Shown: one piece after another, positions 27,446-34,832 of the stretch
Numbering within the stretch: position 1 is the stretch's first letter
Layout: each line of letters begins with the position of its first letter
Virus record (IMG/VR): IMGVR_UViG_3300025138_000152
Coordinates: 1 to 34,832 of that record
Strand: one strand, 5' to 3'
Origin: a virus
DNA: 34,832 bases
Notes under the pieces: generated by a model
The model's input: the letters and a program-made list of their open reading frames with translations, nothing else
Told to the model about the DNA's origin: nothing
Databases searched by the model: none
Made by a program: the position numbers and the translations under genes

Positions 27446-28947
27446 GAATTATAGAATTATTAATTGACGAAGAAGCTCTTTTTTCAGGCATCGAAGCTAT
27501 ATCAATAGTAGACAAGCCGGCAATAGAAGAAAACTTCATTGCTCTTAACGAGCAACAGAAAACAAAGTTGGCTGAAGTAGACAATGAGAAAAGGATTCTT
27601 ATGGGTGCAGCCTTAATCCCTAACAAGAATATCTATCGTTCAGATGGAGAGGAAGAATATTACATCTACTTCTCTAATGATACGGTTAGACAGGCTTCTG
27701 AACTATTTCTAATGAATGGGAATCAGAATGAATCTACCTTAGAACACGAGGCTAAATTGAATGGTCTTAGTGTGGTTGAGAGTTGGATTATAGAAGACGA
27801 AGTCCACGACAAAAGTAGGAAATATGGACTTGATATGCCAGTAGGTACTTGGATGGTTTCTATGAAGGTTAATAATGATGAAGTTTGGGAAAAATATGTT
27901 AAGACAGGTTTAGTAAAAGGATTTTCTATAGAGGGTTATTTCACTAATAAACTTGAGATGTCTAATATAGAATCATTGTTAAGTGAAAATGAAGCTACAG
28001 AAATACTGTTTGAGATTCAGGACTACATTGAATCTAAAAAGTATAAAATGGAAACTTATAATGACTATCCTGATTCCGTTGTAAATAATGCTAAGAAAGT
28101 ATTAGAGTATGTTGACAATAATGGATGGGGGTCTTGTGGAACTGCTGTAGGAAAACGAAGAGCCTCTCAGTTAGCCTCTAGAGACAATATAAGCGTATCT
28201 ACGATAAAAAGGATGTACAGCTTCCTTTCTAGGCATTTAAGCGACCTAGATGCCTCTAAAAGCTATTCTGATGGATGTGGAAAGCTAATGTATGATGCTT
28301 GGGGAGGTAAGTCAGCTTTATCTTGGAGTAGAAATAAACTTAGAGGTCTTGGGGAAATAGAAATGACATCTATGGTTATAGATAATGATTATGCTGTTAT
28401 AGATGATAGATTGGGATTCTCTACAAAAGAAATGGCATTAAAAGGTGCTAAGGATTTAGGATGTGAAGGTTACCATGAACATGAGATGGATGGCAAGATT
28501 TGGTATATGCCATGTGAGAAACATAAACTTGCGGATGTTGATGACAAAGGTAATGTTAAAAGCAGTCCTAAAGCTCCTAAGTCTGATACTCCAAATAAGA
28601 ATCCTAAAGGTAAGGGTACTGCAAAAGGAGATGCTTCCGGTAAAACAGGAGCTAAAGTATCTGCAAAAGACAAAGCTACATTAAAAAATAAATCAGATGA
28701 ATTCAATAGTAAATATAAAAGTAAGTTGGGATATGGTGTTAGTGTTGGTGTATTAGCTTCTGTTTTTCAGCGTGGTTTAGGAGCTTTTAATACATCTAGC
28801 AGTCCTCAAGTTAAGTCGGCTTCTCAATGGGCATTTGCTCGTGTTAATGCTTATTTATACTTAATAAAGAATGGTAAGCCGCAAAATGCAAAATACACTA
28901 CAGATTATGACTTACTTCCTAACAAACATCCAAAATCAAAAAAATAA
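27442..28947 (+). CDS. XkdF-like prohead protease with extra C-terminal domains
   Basis: A 501-residue protein. Residues 1-170 match XkdF-type serine prohead proteases: ILMGAALIPNKNIYR at 52-66, STLEHE at 98-103 with H102, and VKGFSIEGYF at 158-167 with S162. A second domain at about 208-300 (DYPDSVVNNAKKVLEYV, GTAVGKRRASQLASRDNIS, YSDGCGKLMYDAWGGKSALSW) is known to me as attached to such proteases. A Lys/Gly/Pro linker (368-410) then leads to a third module (424-495) ending TTDYDLLPNKHP, like DUF5824. The protease matures the capsid; the C-terminal domains' role is unknown. It overlaps the tape measure stop by four bases. Confidence 0.8.
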   Translation: MRIIELLIDEEALFSGIEAISIVDKPAIEENFIALNEQQKTKLAEVDNEKRILMGAALIPNKNIYRSDGEEEYYIYFSNDTVRQASELFLMNGNQNESTLEHEAKLNGLSVVESWIIEDEVHDKSRKYGLDMPVGTWMVSMKVNNDEVWEKYVKTGLVKGFSIEGYFTNKLEMSNIESLLSENEATEILFEIQDYIESKKYKMETYNDYPDSVVNNAKKVLEYVDNNGWGSCGTAVGKRRASQLASRDNISVSTIKRMYSFLSRHLSDLDASKSYSDGCGKLMYDAWGGKSALSWSRNKLRGLGEIEMTSMVIDNDYAVIDDRLGFSTKEMALKGAKDLGCEGYHEHEMDGKIWYMPCEKHKLADVDDKGNVKSSPKAPKSDTPNKNPKGKGTAKGDASGKTGAKVSAKDKATLKNKSDEFNSKYKSKLGYGVSVGVLASVFQRGLGAFNTSSSPQVKSASQWAFARVNAYLYLIKNGKPQNAKYTTDYDLLPNKHPKSKK

Positions 28948-29321
28948 TGATAAGAAATAATAAACAACCTACACTTAGCAGAAGTTCCCCTAAAAGTAGT
29001 AAAAGAGGATGTCTTTGTAAAAATGGAAGAACTTACTCAACTGAATGTTGCGATGGAAGTCTAGCGGCTCAAGGCATTGGTAATATAACTAAAGCATCTA
29101 TTACTAGATACTATACTGTGACTAATTGTAGTGGGGGAACTAAACATATACATACCCACGATTTGAATTTAATTGTTGGTAATGTTTATTATTTAGTATT
29201 TGTTCACCATAATCATACAGATTGCTATACAATAACAGCAACTCGTGCATCAGGGAATTTTGAGATAACTTCAGCAACAGCACACAATAACTGTGTGGCT
29301 TGTCAAGCTGCAAATGGTTAA
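28947..29321 (+). CDS. Cys-rich small structural protein
   Basis: A 124-residue protein. RGCLCKNGRTYSTECCDGSLAAQGIG at about 20-45 is a Cys-rich motif I recall in related phage genomes. The rest has strands and a Cys at the end (NNCVACQAANG), with nine Cys in all and many His (HIHTHD, HHNHTD), which suggests metal binding or disulphides in the virion. It overlaps the protease stop by one base. Function unknown; position between protease and scaffold suggests a head-related component. Confidence 0.62.
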   Translation: MIRNNKQPTLSRSSPKSSKRGCLCKNGRTYSTECCDGSLAAQGIGNITKASITRYYTVTNCSGGTKHIHTHDLNLIVGNVYYLVFVHHNHTDCYTITATRASGNFEITSATAHNNCVACQAANG

Positions 29322-29378
29322 TACTGAAAATCTAACACCTAAGAATAATATTGTTACTTTATTATAAATAAAAATAAA

Positions 29379-29888
29379 ATGGAGAGTATAAAAGCAACTA
29401 CAATTTTGAATGACGTTTTACAGAAGTTGTCTTTACTCACTAATGCAGAAGAACTTTCAGAAGACGTGCTAGAACAAGAGGTACAAGAAGAGGTTATAGA
29501 AGCTGCTAGTGATGAGGCATCTACTGAAGAAGTAAAAGAAGAATCTACTGAACTTGAGGAAGCTGTTGAAGCACTTGAGCCTGTAGAAGAAGAAACACAA
29601 CTTATGGATGGTTATGTTACAGATGAAGAATTTAAAACTTCTATGTCAGCTTTAAGAGCTGAATTAGATGCTTTAAAAGGTATGCTTGATGGAGAGTTAT
29701 CTCTATATAAGTCTCAAAAGGAAGAATTATCTAAGAAATTAGAAAAACTTTCTTCTGAACCTGCTGCTGAACCAATCAAACATAGTCCTGAAAGTGAGTT
29801 AGAAACTAAAATTAACTTTAACAGACCTAATGGTAATAGAGCTATTGGAACAATGGATAGAGTTATGGCAAGATTGAATAACAAATAA
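29379..29888 (+). CDS. Acidic scaffolding-like protein
   Basis: A 169-residue, strongly acidic, helical protein. Residues 24-75 are Glu-rich (EVQEEVIEAASDEASTEE, EESTELEEAVEALEPVEEE), residues 88-120 form a coiled coil (SALRAELDALKGMLDGELSLYKSQKEEL), and the C-terminus is basic (INFNRPNGNRAIGTMDRVMARLNN). Acidic coil with a basic C-terminal helix is typical of capsid scaffolding proteins, and it lies between the protease and the capsid gene. A leader of A-rich DNA precedes the ATG, with TTGTTACTTTA at 29351-29361 that also occurs at 32008-32018. Confidence 0.66.
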   Translation: MESIKATTILNDVLQKLSLLTNAEELSEDVLEQEVQEEVIEAASDEASTEEVKEESTELEEAVEALEPVEEETQLMDGYVTDEEFKTSMSALRAELDALKGMLDGELSLYKSQKEELSKKLEKLSSEPAAEPIKHSPESELETKINFNRPNGNRAIGTMDRVMARLNNK

Positions 29889-29905
29889 AATAAACAAAAA
29901 CAAAG

Positions 29906-30325
29906 ATGAGTACAACAACAACAACAAGTAATGACGTAATAAGAGCTAGAAAAGCTCAAACTACAATTACAGCCTCTGGAGCAATTGGTGCAAATCAAGC
30001 CGGTGAGGAATTAAATGTGGCAACAGATGCCCTAGTAATTACACTTCCAAAGATTGAAAGCAGTCTTTTGGGAATGGAGTACACAATCAGAAACACAGGA
30101 GCTGATGGAAATAACATTATCACACTTTCTCCAAATGCAGCAGATGCATTTCATGGAACTATTGCAAACGCAGCAGCAGATGCAGTAGCCGGTGGAGTAG
30201 TAAATAAAGATTTCATCAACACTAAAGCAACAGCAAACAAAGGAGACTTTGTTACAATTAAAGCGGTTGCACTTACTGAGTGGTATATCACAGGAGGAGT
30301 TGGAATTTGGGCTTCTGAAGCATAA
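29906..30325 (+). CDS. Head decoration-like protein
   Basis: A 139-residue beta-rich protein starting MSTTTTTSNDVIRARKAQTT. Alternating strands (TITASGAIGANQAGEELNV, LVITLPKIES, NIITLSPNAADAFHGTIANA) and low Cys fit a capsid-surface decoration protein, and its place directly upstream of the major capsid gene supports this. Leader is A-rich with AAAACAAAG before the ATG, a sign of efficient translation in these phages. Assignment by position and composition only. Confidence 0.55.
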   Translation: MSTTTTTSNDVIRARKAQTTITASGAIGANQAGEELNVATDALVITLPKIESSLLGMEYTIRNTGADGNNIITLSPNAADAFHGTIANAAADAVAGGVVNKDFINTKATANKGDFVTIKAVALTEWYITGGVGIWASEA

Positions 30326-30351
30326 TAATTAATAAATAAAAAATAAATAAA

Positions 30352-31281
30352 ATGGCTACAACTACTTCAATAACTACTACTTATGCAGGTGAGTTTGCAG
30401 GAAAATATGTTTCTGCTGCACTTTTAAGTGGTTCAACTTTGGCTAACGATATTATTACTGTTAAGCCTAATGTAAAATTCAAAGAAGTGATGAAAAAAGT
30501 ATCTAGTGATGACATCGTAAAAGATGCCACTTGTGACTTTGATTCAACTTCAACTCTTACACTAAGTGAAAGAATTCTTCAGCCTGAAGAGTTTCAAGTA
30601 AACTTACAACTTTGTAAGAAAGACTTCGTATCTGACTGGGAAGCAATTTCTATGGGATATTCAGCTTTTTCTGACCTACCTTCTAGCTTTAGTGACTTTT
30701 TAATCGGTCACGTTGCAGGTAAAGTTGCACAAAAAATAGAAACAAACATTTGGCAAGGTGTTAATGCAACAGCAGGTCAATTCGATGGCTTTGAGGTTAC
30801 TCTAGGAGCTGATGGAGATGTTGTTGATGTTGCTGCTATCGGTGGTGGCGTAACTGCTGCAAACGTAGTTGCTCAAATAGGAGCTACAATAGATGCTATT
30901 CCAAGTTCTGTTTACGGAGCTGAAGATTTAACTGTCTATGTTTCTCCTAATGTATATAGAGCTTATGTAAGAGCTTTAGGTGGATTCGCTACTAACATTG
31001 GCGGAGCAGGTACAGATGATAAAGGAACACAATGGTTTAACGGAGGTGGACTTACTTTTGATGGAATTACCGTTGCACTAGCGCAAGGTATGAGTGCCAA
31101 CAAAATGGTTGCTGCTGAAAAGTCTAACTTATTCTTTGGAACTGGATTGATTTCAGACCAAAACGAAGTAAAAGTTATTGATATGGCTGACATTGATGGA
31201 AGTCAAAATGTGAGAGTTGTAATGAGATTTACAGCAGGAATTCAGCACGCTATTGGTTCAGACGTTGTTCTTTACTCGTAA
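30352..31281 (+). CDS. Major capsid protein (HK97 fold)
   Basis: A 309-residue protein, MATTTSITTTYAGEFAGKYVS at the start. Pattern evidence: an alpha-helical stretch FAGKYVSAALLSGSTLANDIITVKPN, the LSERILQPEEFQVNLQLCKKDFVSDWEA segment, a helix SFSDFLIGHVAGKVAQKIETNIWQG, a beta-rich A domain, then the C-terminal DIDGSQNVRVVMRFTAGIQHAI. I recognise this as the main capsid family of flavobacterial phages. Its A-rich leader (AATAAATAAAATGG) is the strongest of the region and a dedicated terminator follows the gene. Confidence 0.85.
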   Translation: MATTTSITTTYAGEFAGKYVSAALLSGSTLANDIITVKPNVKFKEVMKKVSSDDIVKDATCDFDSTSTLTLSERILQPEEFQVNLQLCKKDFVSDWEAISMGYSAFSDLPSSFSDFLIGHVAGKVAQKIETNIWQGVNATAGQFDGFEVTLGADGDVVDVAAIGGGVTAANVVAQIGATIDAIPSSVYGAEDLTVYVSPNVYRAYVRALGGFATNIGGAGTDDKGTQWFNGGGLTFDGITVALAQGMSANKMVAAEKSNLFFGTGLISDQNEVKVIDMADIDGSQNVRVVMRFTAGIQHAIGSDVVLYS

Positions 31282-31303
31282 TAAATAAACTAACTAATCA
31301 AAG

Positions 31304-31339
31304 AGGGTAGGTAAGCCAAGAGCCTACTTACCCTTTTTT
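31304..31339 (+). terminator. Intrinsic terminator after the capsid gene
   Basis: AGGGTAGGTA (31304-31313) pairs with TACTTACCCT (31325-31334) through one G-T wobble, followed by T residues to 31339. A strong terminator 22 bases after the capsid stop codon. The capsid message would end here, and the tube gene needs read-through or its own promoter. Confidence 0.82.
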
Positions 31340-31352
31340 AATACATAAAAAA

Positions 31353-31928
31353 ATGGCTTGTAATTTAACACTTGGTCGAAAAGAACCTTGTAAAGATGTT
31401 ATTGGAGGACTAAAGAATATTTATTTTGTTGATTTTGGAGGTCTAGGTACGGTATCTTTAACAAATGATGAAATAACAAATTTAACTGGAGCTTCAGGAA
31501 GTTTAACTGCATTTAAATATGAAGTAAAAGGAAATAGCAGCTTTGAACAAACTATAACATCTTCAAGAGAAACCGGTACAACTTTCTTTGACCAAACTCT
31601 TACTTTAACATTAAAAAAACTAACAAAAGAAGATAACAAAGAATTAAAACTTTTAGCGTACGGCAGACCTCATGTTGCTATTGAAGATTACAACGGTAAT
31701 GTATTTATGATGGGACTTGAGAATGGTTCTGATGTAAATGGAGGTACTATTGTGACTGGAGCTGCAATGGGAGAACTTTCAGGGTATACTTTAACTCTAA
31801 ATGCTCAAGAACCGCTTCCTGCTAACTTTATGGATTCAGATACAAAAGATATCGATTTCCCATTTAGTGTTGTAGATTACGCAGGATTAGATGGTACGGT
31901 TACAATTACTTTAGGAACAAACTCTTAA
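31353..31928 (+). CDS. Major tail tube-like protein
   Basis: A 191-residue protein. Opening MACNLTLGRKEPCKDVIGGLKNIYF is a pattern I know from tail tube-like proteins of Bacteroidetes phages, and the rest has the beta-rich layout of tube subunits (TAFKYEVKGNSSFEQTITSS, FDQTLTLTLKKLTKEDNKEL, LENGSDVNGGTIVTGAAMGEL). Highly expressed position between two terminators. It lies right after the capsid gene, separated from the other tail genes by the capsid block. Confidence 0.7.
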   Translation: MACNLTLGRKEPCKDVIGGLKNIYFVDFGGLGTVSLTNDEITNLTGASGSLTAFKYEVKGNSSFEQTITSSRETGTTFFDQTLTLTLKKLTKEDNKELKLLAYGRPHVAIEDYNGNVFMMGLENGSDVNGGTIVTGAAMGELSGYTLTLNAQEPLPANFMDSDTKDIDFPFSVVDYAGLDGTVTITLGTNS

Positions 31929-31951
31929 TAAGATTGTGTTTTATAGAAATT

Positions 31952-31976
31952 AGAGGGCGTATTGCCCTCTTTTTTT
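31952..31976 (+). terminator. Perfect intrinsic terminator after the tube gene
   Basis: AGAGGGC (31952-31958) and GCCCTCT (31964-31970) form a perfect seven-base stem with a GTATT loop, followed by a T run to 31976. A new promoter must therefore precede 32021; TTACTTTAG at 32011-32019 resembles a -7 box but is too near the ATG to be convincing. Confidence 0.9.
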
Positions 31977-32020
31977 ATGCCTATATTTAAAACACTTTAG
32001 TCTATTCTTGTTACTTTAGT

Positions 32021-32356
32021 ATGGAGATTTTAACAACATCAACAGCTAATCAGGCGATAAGGATAATACCTCGTGCCGATGCAACTAATCCAACTTTATC
32101 TTTAACAGATAAGTCTACTAGGAAAACAATAGCTGTAACTGTTGCTAAAACAACAGACGAAGACTTTATGGTCTTAACAGGTTCTTTCGCCTTAATAGAA
32201 GGGAATCAATATTCTTTTGTAGTTAAAAATGGAACTGCTGAATTATATAGAGGCATGATATTCTGTACTAATCAAACTGATTTACATAAGTATTTTGTCA
32301 ATCAAGGAGAATACACATCTGAAGACAGTTATGATAATGAGTTTGTAATCATATAA
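32021..32356 (+). CDS. Small structural protein before the portal gene
   Basis: A 111-residue beta-rich protein, MEILTTSTANQAIRIIPRAD at the start. Strand patterns (AIAVTVAKTT-type, FMVLTGSFALIEGNQYSFVVKNG) suggest a small virion component, perhaps a head-fibre or decoration protein. A short acidic C-terminus (SEDSYDNEFVII). Its stop overlaps the portal ATG by one base. I recall short proteins of this type before portal genes in related phages; the role is not known. Confidence 0.56.
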   Translation: MEILTTSTANQAIRIIPRADATNPTLSLTDKSTRKTIAVTVAKTTDEDFMVLTGSFALIEGNQYSFVVKNGTAELYRGMIFCTNQTDLHKYFVNQGEYTSEDSYDNEFVII

Positions 32357-33609
32357 TGAATAAAATATTAAAAGTGGCTAAAAATAGAAAAGTAAGTTTA
32401 GCAGTAGATAAGGTAAAGCAATCGATTCACGTCTTGAATTTATCATCCTACACAAAACCTGAAGTAAACGAATCAACTCGTTATGATTGGGTAGAATACG
32501 GAGATGACAATGACTATTTCTCTTACCTTATTGGTAGATATAATGGTTCGCCTACAAACAATGCCGCTATTAATGGAATAGCTGAAATGATTTACGGTAA
32601 AGGATTAGAGGCTACTGATAGTACTGAGAATTCAAAGGACTACGAAGAAATGAAGTCGTTGTTTAAGAAGGATGTTATAAAGAAAATATCTTACGACTAT
32701 AAAATGATGGGTCAAGCTGCTTTGCAAGTAATATACAGTAAAGACAGAAATAAGATTGTTCAGGTAGAACATATGCCAGTTGAAACTCTTAGAGCCGAGA
32801 AAGCTAATTCTGAAGGAGAAATAGAAGGATATTATTATTCTTCTGACTGGTCAGAGATAAATAGTAAGAGTAAGCCTAAGAGAATATCGGCATTTGGTAA
32901 AAGTAAAGATGGAATAGAGATTCTATACATCAGACCTTATAGAGCAGGATTTTATTACTACTCTCCGGTAGATTATCAAGGGGGTTTACAATACGCTGAA
33001 TTAGAAGAAGAGATTGCAAACTACCACATAAATAATATTCAGAATGGACTGCAACCTTCAATGCTTATTAACTTCAATAATGGAGTTCCTGATAAAGAAA
33101 GCAGAGATGAGATTGAAAGAGCCATCTACAGCAAGTTTAGCGGTAGTTCTAACGCAGGTAAGTTTATTTTGGCATTCAACGATAGCAAGGAGCTTGCGGC
33201 TTCAATAGAGCCTGTTGTATTGAACGATGCCCATCAACAATATCAATTCCTTTCAGATGAGTCAATGAAGAAAGTAATGGTTTCCCATAGGATTGTATCT
33301 CCAATGTTAGTTGGAATAAAAGACAATACCGGTCTTGGGAATAATGCCGAAGAGTTACAAACAGCATCTTTGCTTATGGATAACACAGTTATTCGACCTA
33401 TGCAGGTAACTATCTTAGATGAATTGGAAAAGATATTGGAATACAATGATATTAACCTAGATATTTACTTTAAGACGTTGCAACCTTTAGAATTTACTGA
33501 TTTGACTAATGCTATAACTGATTCCGAAATAGAAAAGGAAACTGGCATTAAGAATGAAGATGGTAATATTACGGTAGAAGAAGAAGTAGATACAAAAATA
33601 GAAGAATAA
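32356..33609 (+). CDS. Portal protein
   Basis: A 417-residue portal protein through which DNA enters the head. Evidence: GDDNDYFSYLIGRYNGSPTNNAAINGIAEMIYGKGLE at about 49-85, QVEHMPVETLRAE, YYYSSDWSE, a helical stem SDESMKKVMVSHRIVSPMLVGI at about 296-317, and LGNNAEELQTASLLMDNTVIRPMQVTILDELEKIL near 323-357. A highly acidic C-terminus (EKETGIKNEDGNITVEEEVDTKIEE). The order MCP, tube, portal is unusual. It is followed directly by the connector gene (TAATG overlap). Confidence 0.85.
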   Translation: MNKILKVAKNRKVSLAVDKVKQSIHVLNLSSYTKPEVNESTRYDWVEYGDDNDYFSYLIGRYNGSPTNNAAINGIAEMIYGKGLEATDSTENSKDYEEMKSLFKKDVIKKISYDYKMMGQAALQVIYSKDRNKIVQVEHMPVETLRAEKANSEGEIEGYYYSSDWSEINSKSKPKRISAFGKSKDGIEILYIRPYRAGFYYYSPVDYQGGLQYAELEEEIANYHINNIQNGLQPSMLINFNNGVPDKESRDEIERAIYSKFSGSSNAGKFILAFNDSKELAASIEPVVLNDAHQQYQFLSDESMKKVMVSHRIVSPMLVGIKDNTGLGNNAEELQTASLLMDNTVIRPMQVTILDELEKILEYNDINLDIYFKTLQPLEFTDLTNAITDSEIEKETGIKNEDGNITVEEEVDTKIEE

Positions 33610-34112
33610 TGGCAACAGCTCTATTTATAAAAAGACAAGACCTAGTTAAAAATACTGCATTAAGTGGCAATGTTGATACGGATAAATTTATACAGTTTAT
33701 AAAACTAGCTCAAGAGATTCACGTTAGAAGTTATTTAGGAACTGATTTATACGATAAAATAAGTGCTGATATAGTTGCAGGTAATTTAGCAGGAGATTAT
33801 TTAGAGTTAGTTAACGATTATATTCAAGATATGCTAATTCACTTTGCAATGGCTGAATATCTTCCTTTTGCGGCATACACAGTTGCAAATGGAGGAGTTT
33901 ATAAGCATACAAGCGAGAATAGTCAGTTGGCTGACAAAGCTGAAATAGATTATCTTATAGCTAAGGAGAGAGATTATGCTGAGTATTATACTAATAGATT
34001 CATTGAGTATATGACTTATAATGCTTCAAGCAAATTCCCTGAATATTATACTAATAATAATGAAGATATTTACCCTGACAAGGATGCATTATTTAATGGA
34101 TGGCACTTTTGA
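33609..34112 (+). CDS. Head-tail connector (DUF6712-like)
   Basis: A 167-residue helical protein. IKRQDLVKNTALSGNVDTDKFIQFIKLAQEIHVRSYLGTDLYDKI at about 8-52 is the family pattern of gp6-like head-tail adaptors annotated DUF6712 in Bacteroidetes phages, followed by an amphipathic helix and an acidic-aromatic C-terminus (PEYYTNNNEDIYPDKDALFNGWHF). It attaches to the portal. Translationally coupled to the portal (TAATG). Confidence 0.72.
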   Translation: MATALFIKRQDLVKNTALSGNVDTDKFIQFIKLAQEIHVRSYLGTDLYDKISADIVAGNLAGDYLELVNDYIQDMLIHFAMAEYLPFAAYTVANGGVYKHTSENSQLADKAEIDYLIAKERDYAEYYTNRFIEYMTYNASSKFPEYYTNNNEDIYPDKDALFNGWHF

Positions 34113-34222
34113 AAAAGAAAAATAAAGTTAAATCTAAATACAAGCCTAAAAAAGAAAACGAAATTAAACTAAATAGTTATCTTATAAAGAGAAAAGATGA
34201 GCTTCGGAGCAATATATTGTGA
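34109..34222 (+). CDS. Short Lys-rich protein with TTG start
   Basis: A 37-residue ORF starting at TTG in the overlap TTGA with the connector stop. The sequence is (M)KKKNKVKSKYKPKKENEIKL then NSYLIKRKDELRSNIL, with about 13 Lys. It overlaps the following gene by 26 bases. No start better than TTG is available. Short basic proteins next to connectors are known to me from related phages, but it may be a chance ORF. Confidence 0.4.
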   Translation: MKKKNKVKSKYKPKKENEIKLNSYLIKRKDELRSNIL

Positions 34223-34358
34223 AAGTTACTTTGGTTTAAGGAATGCAACCAATTCTTGGGGAAGTATTTATCCAAGTTGTGGTATATCATTTACAACAGA
34301 CAGCACTTTATTTTCAACAGATACAACATTATATACAACAGATAGAACAGTAACATAA
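34197..34358 (+). CDS. Small protein with TTD repeat
   Basis: A 53-residue ORF. The start MSFGAIYCESYFGLRNATNS followed by WGSIYP is like short fibre-associated proteins I recall from related phages. The C-terminal half is a repeat of seven-residue units TTDSTLF, STDTTLY, TTDRTVT, typical of an extended beta structure on virion surfaces. It is followed 10 bases later by the fibre gene. Confidence 0.55.
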   Translation: MSFGAIYCESYFGLRNATNSWGSIYPSCGISFTTDSTLFSTDTTLYTTDRTVT

Positions 34359-34368
34359 AGAATTAATA

Positions 34369-34832
34369 ATGGCACAAGAAAACATAGACATAGGAGCAGC
34401 TAATGCCGGTAATGGAGATACTCTATTCGCTGCTTTTACTAAAGTACAAAACAACTTTACCGACCTTTACACTAATCCGGCAGGAGACATTACTGGTGTA
34501 GTTGCAGGAGATGGATTAACAGGAGGTGGTACAGCAGGAAATGTAACATTAACTTTAGGAGTTGACAATTCAACAATTGAAATTAATTCAGATGCCGCAA
34601 GAATAAAAGACTTAGGTGTAACAACTGCTAAACTTGCAAATGATGGAGTTACACACGCTAAACTAGAAAATAGATATACAGCAAGTGGTAGTATTACAAC
34701 TTATACAGGAGCAGTAACTGTTAATTGGTCGGCAGCTACGAATTTTGTAATGGGTTCTTCTTTAACAGGAGCTATAGAATTTGATTTTACAGACTTTAAA
34801 ACAGGTCAAGTTCTAACTATTCACAACCTTAC
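34369..34832 (+). CDS. Tail fibre-like protein, N-terminal part (partial)
   Basis: A frame that runs off the right end after 154 codons. The N-terminus (AANAGNGDTLFAAFTKVQNNFTDLY at about 9-33) is the anchor motif common to phage tail fibres, followed by GVVAGDGLTGGGTAGNVTLTLGVDN and repeated beta-helix-like segments. It would form the receptor-binding fibre. If the genome is circular, the missing part lies before position 1, possibly with the partial gene at 1-96 and the DUF7483-like gene. Confidence 0.72.
   Translation, partial: MAQENIDIGAANAGNGDTLFAAFTKVQNNFTDLYTNPAGDITGVVAGDGLTGGGTAGNVTLTLGVDNSTIEINSDAARIKDLGVTTAKLANDGVTHAKLENRYTASGSITTYTGAVTVNWSAATNFVMGSSLTGAIEFDFTDFKTGQVLTIHNL

Noticed and set aside
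29714-29998. Cys-rich minus-strand ORF (94 residues)
   Set aside because: The cysteine run comes from the antisense of the Thr-rich (ACA) codons at the start of the decoration-like gene and has no own signals.
32011-32019. Promoter directly before the gene at 32021
   Set aside because: The TACTTTAG box lies two bases from the ATG and has no -33 partner, so transcription would start inside the gene.
1-34832. Integrase, attachment sites, tRNA genes and insertion sequences
   Set aside because: No recombinase, cloverleaf-like sequence or transposase was seen; the phage may be strictly lytic, or these genes may lie outside the window.

Overview
The window reads as most of the genome of a tailed phage (siphovirus-like, HK97-type capsid) that infects a member of the Bacteroidetes, most likely a marine flavobacterium. 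The reasons are: very AT-rich DNA; almost no Shine-Dalgarno sequences, with A-rich leaders before start codons instead; promoters of the Bacteroidetes type (TTG or TTTG, about 19-20 bases, then TAnnTTTG); and many proteins of families that I associate with flavobacterial phages. Family assignments come from motif reading and memory, not from database searches. Both ends of the window cut through tail-fibre-like genes, so this could be a circular or permuted genome opened in the fibre region.

Layout. (1) 1-1109: end of a fibre-like gene and a DUF7483-like surface protein. (2) 1109-2680: lysis cassette (two small membrane proteins, M15 endolysin, GTA-type holin), a tiny basic protein and a winged-helix protein. 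(3) 2757-3424, minus strand: a small protein with an SSB-like C-terminal tip and a probable recombination protein, driven by a good minus-strand promoter. (4) 3425-3714: divergent AT-rich control region with iterated GTAACT(A/G)TATATATA motifs. (5) 3715-10370: replication and early genes: primase-helicase, RusA-like resolvase, sigma-like protein, Cys-rich conserved protein, PD-(D/E)XK nuclease, MazG-like protein, RecE-like exonuclease, DnaA-domain-IV-like protein, a SET-domain protein and a probable small terminase. (6) 10475-11680: large terminase, followed by a promoter and terminator with no ORF between them (possible small RNA). (7) 11906-13540: a short operon with a WYL_2-like protein, an HNH-like nuclease and unknowns.

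(8) 13538-17592 looks accessory. It opens with four copies of a 16-base iteron, a strong terminator and a promoter, continues with fourteen tiny genes (several with the same leader) including a GP88-family protein, and closes with a terminator and about 490 bases of non-coding, repeat-rich DNA. (9) 17593-18082: one small gene, then a second AT-rich block repeating the motif of the 3.5 kb control region. (10) 18083-34358: structural genes in one direction: tail chaperone with a probable -1 frameshift product, tail completion proteins, large tail proteins, tape measure, prohead protease, scaffold-like protein, decoration-like protein, major capsid, tail tube, portal, head-tail connector. (11) 34369-end: start of a tail fibre gene.

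The early block supplies DNA synthesis and recombination; the two control regions sharing a motif could coordinate early replication and late structural transcription; the structural block has an unusual tail-before-head order with portal after capsid and with large terminase 20 kb away. No integrase, tRNA, CRISPR or insertion sequence was seen.
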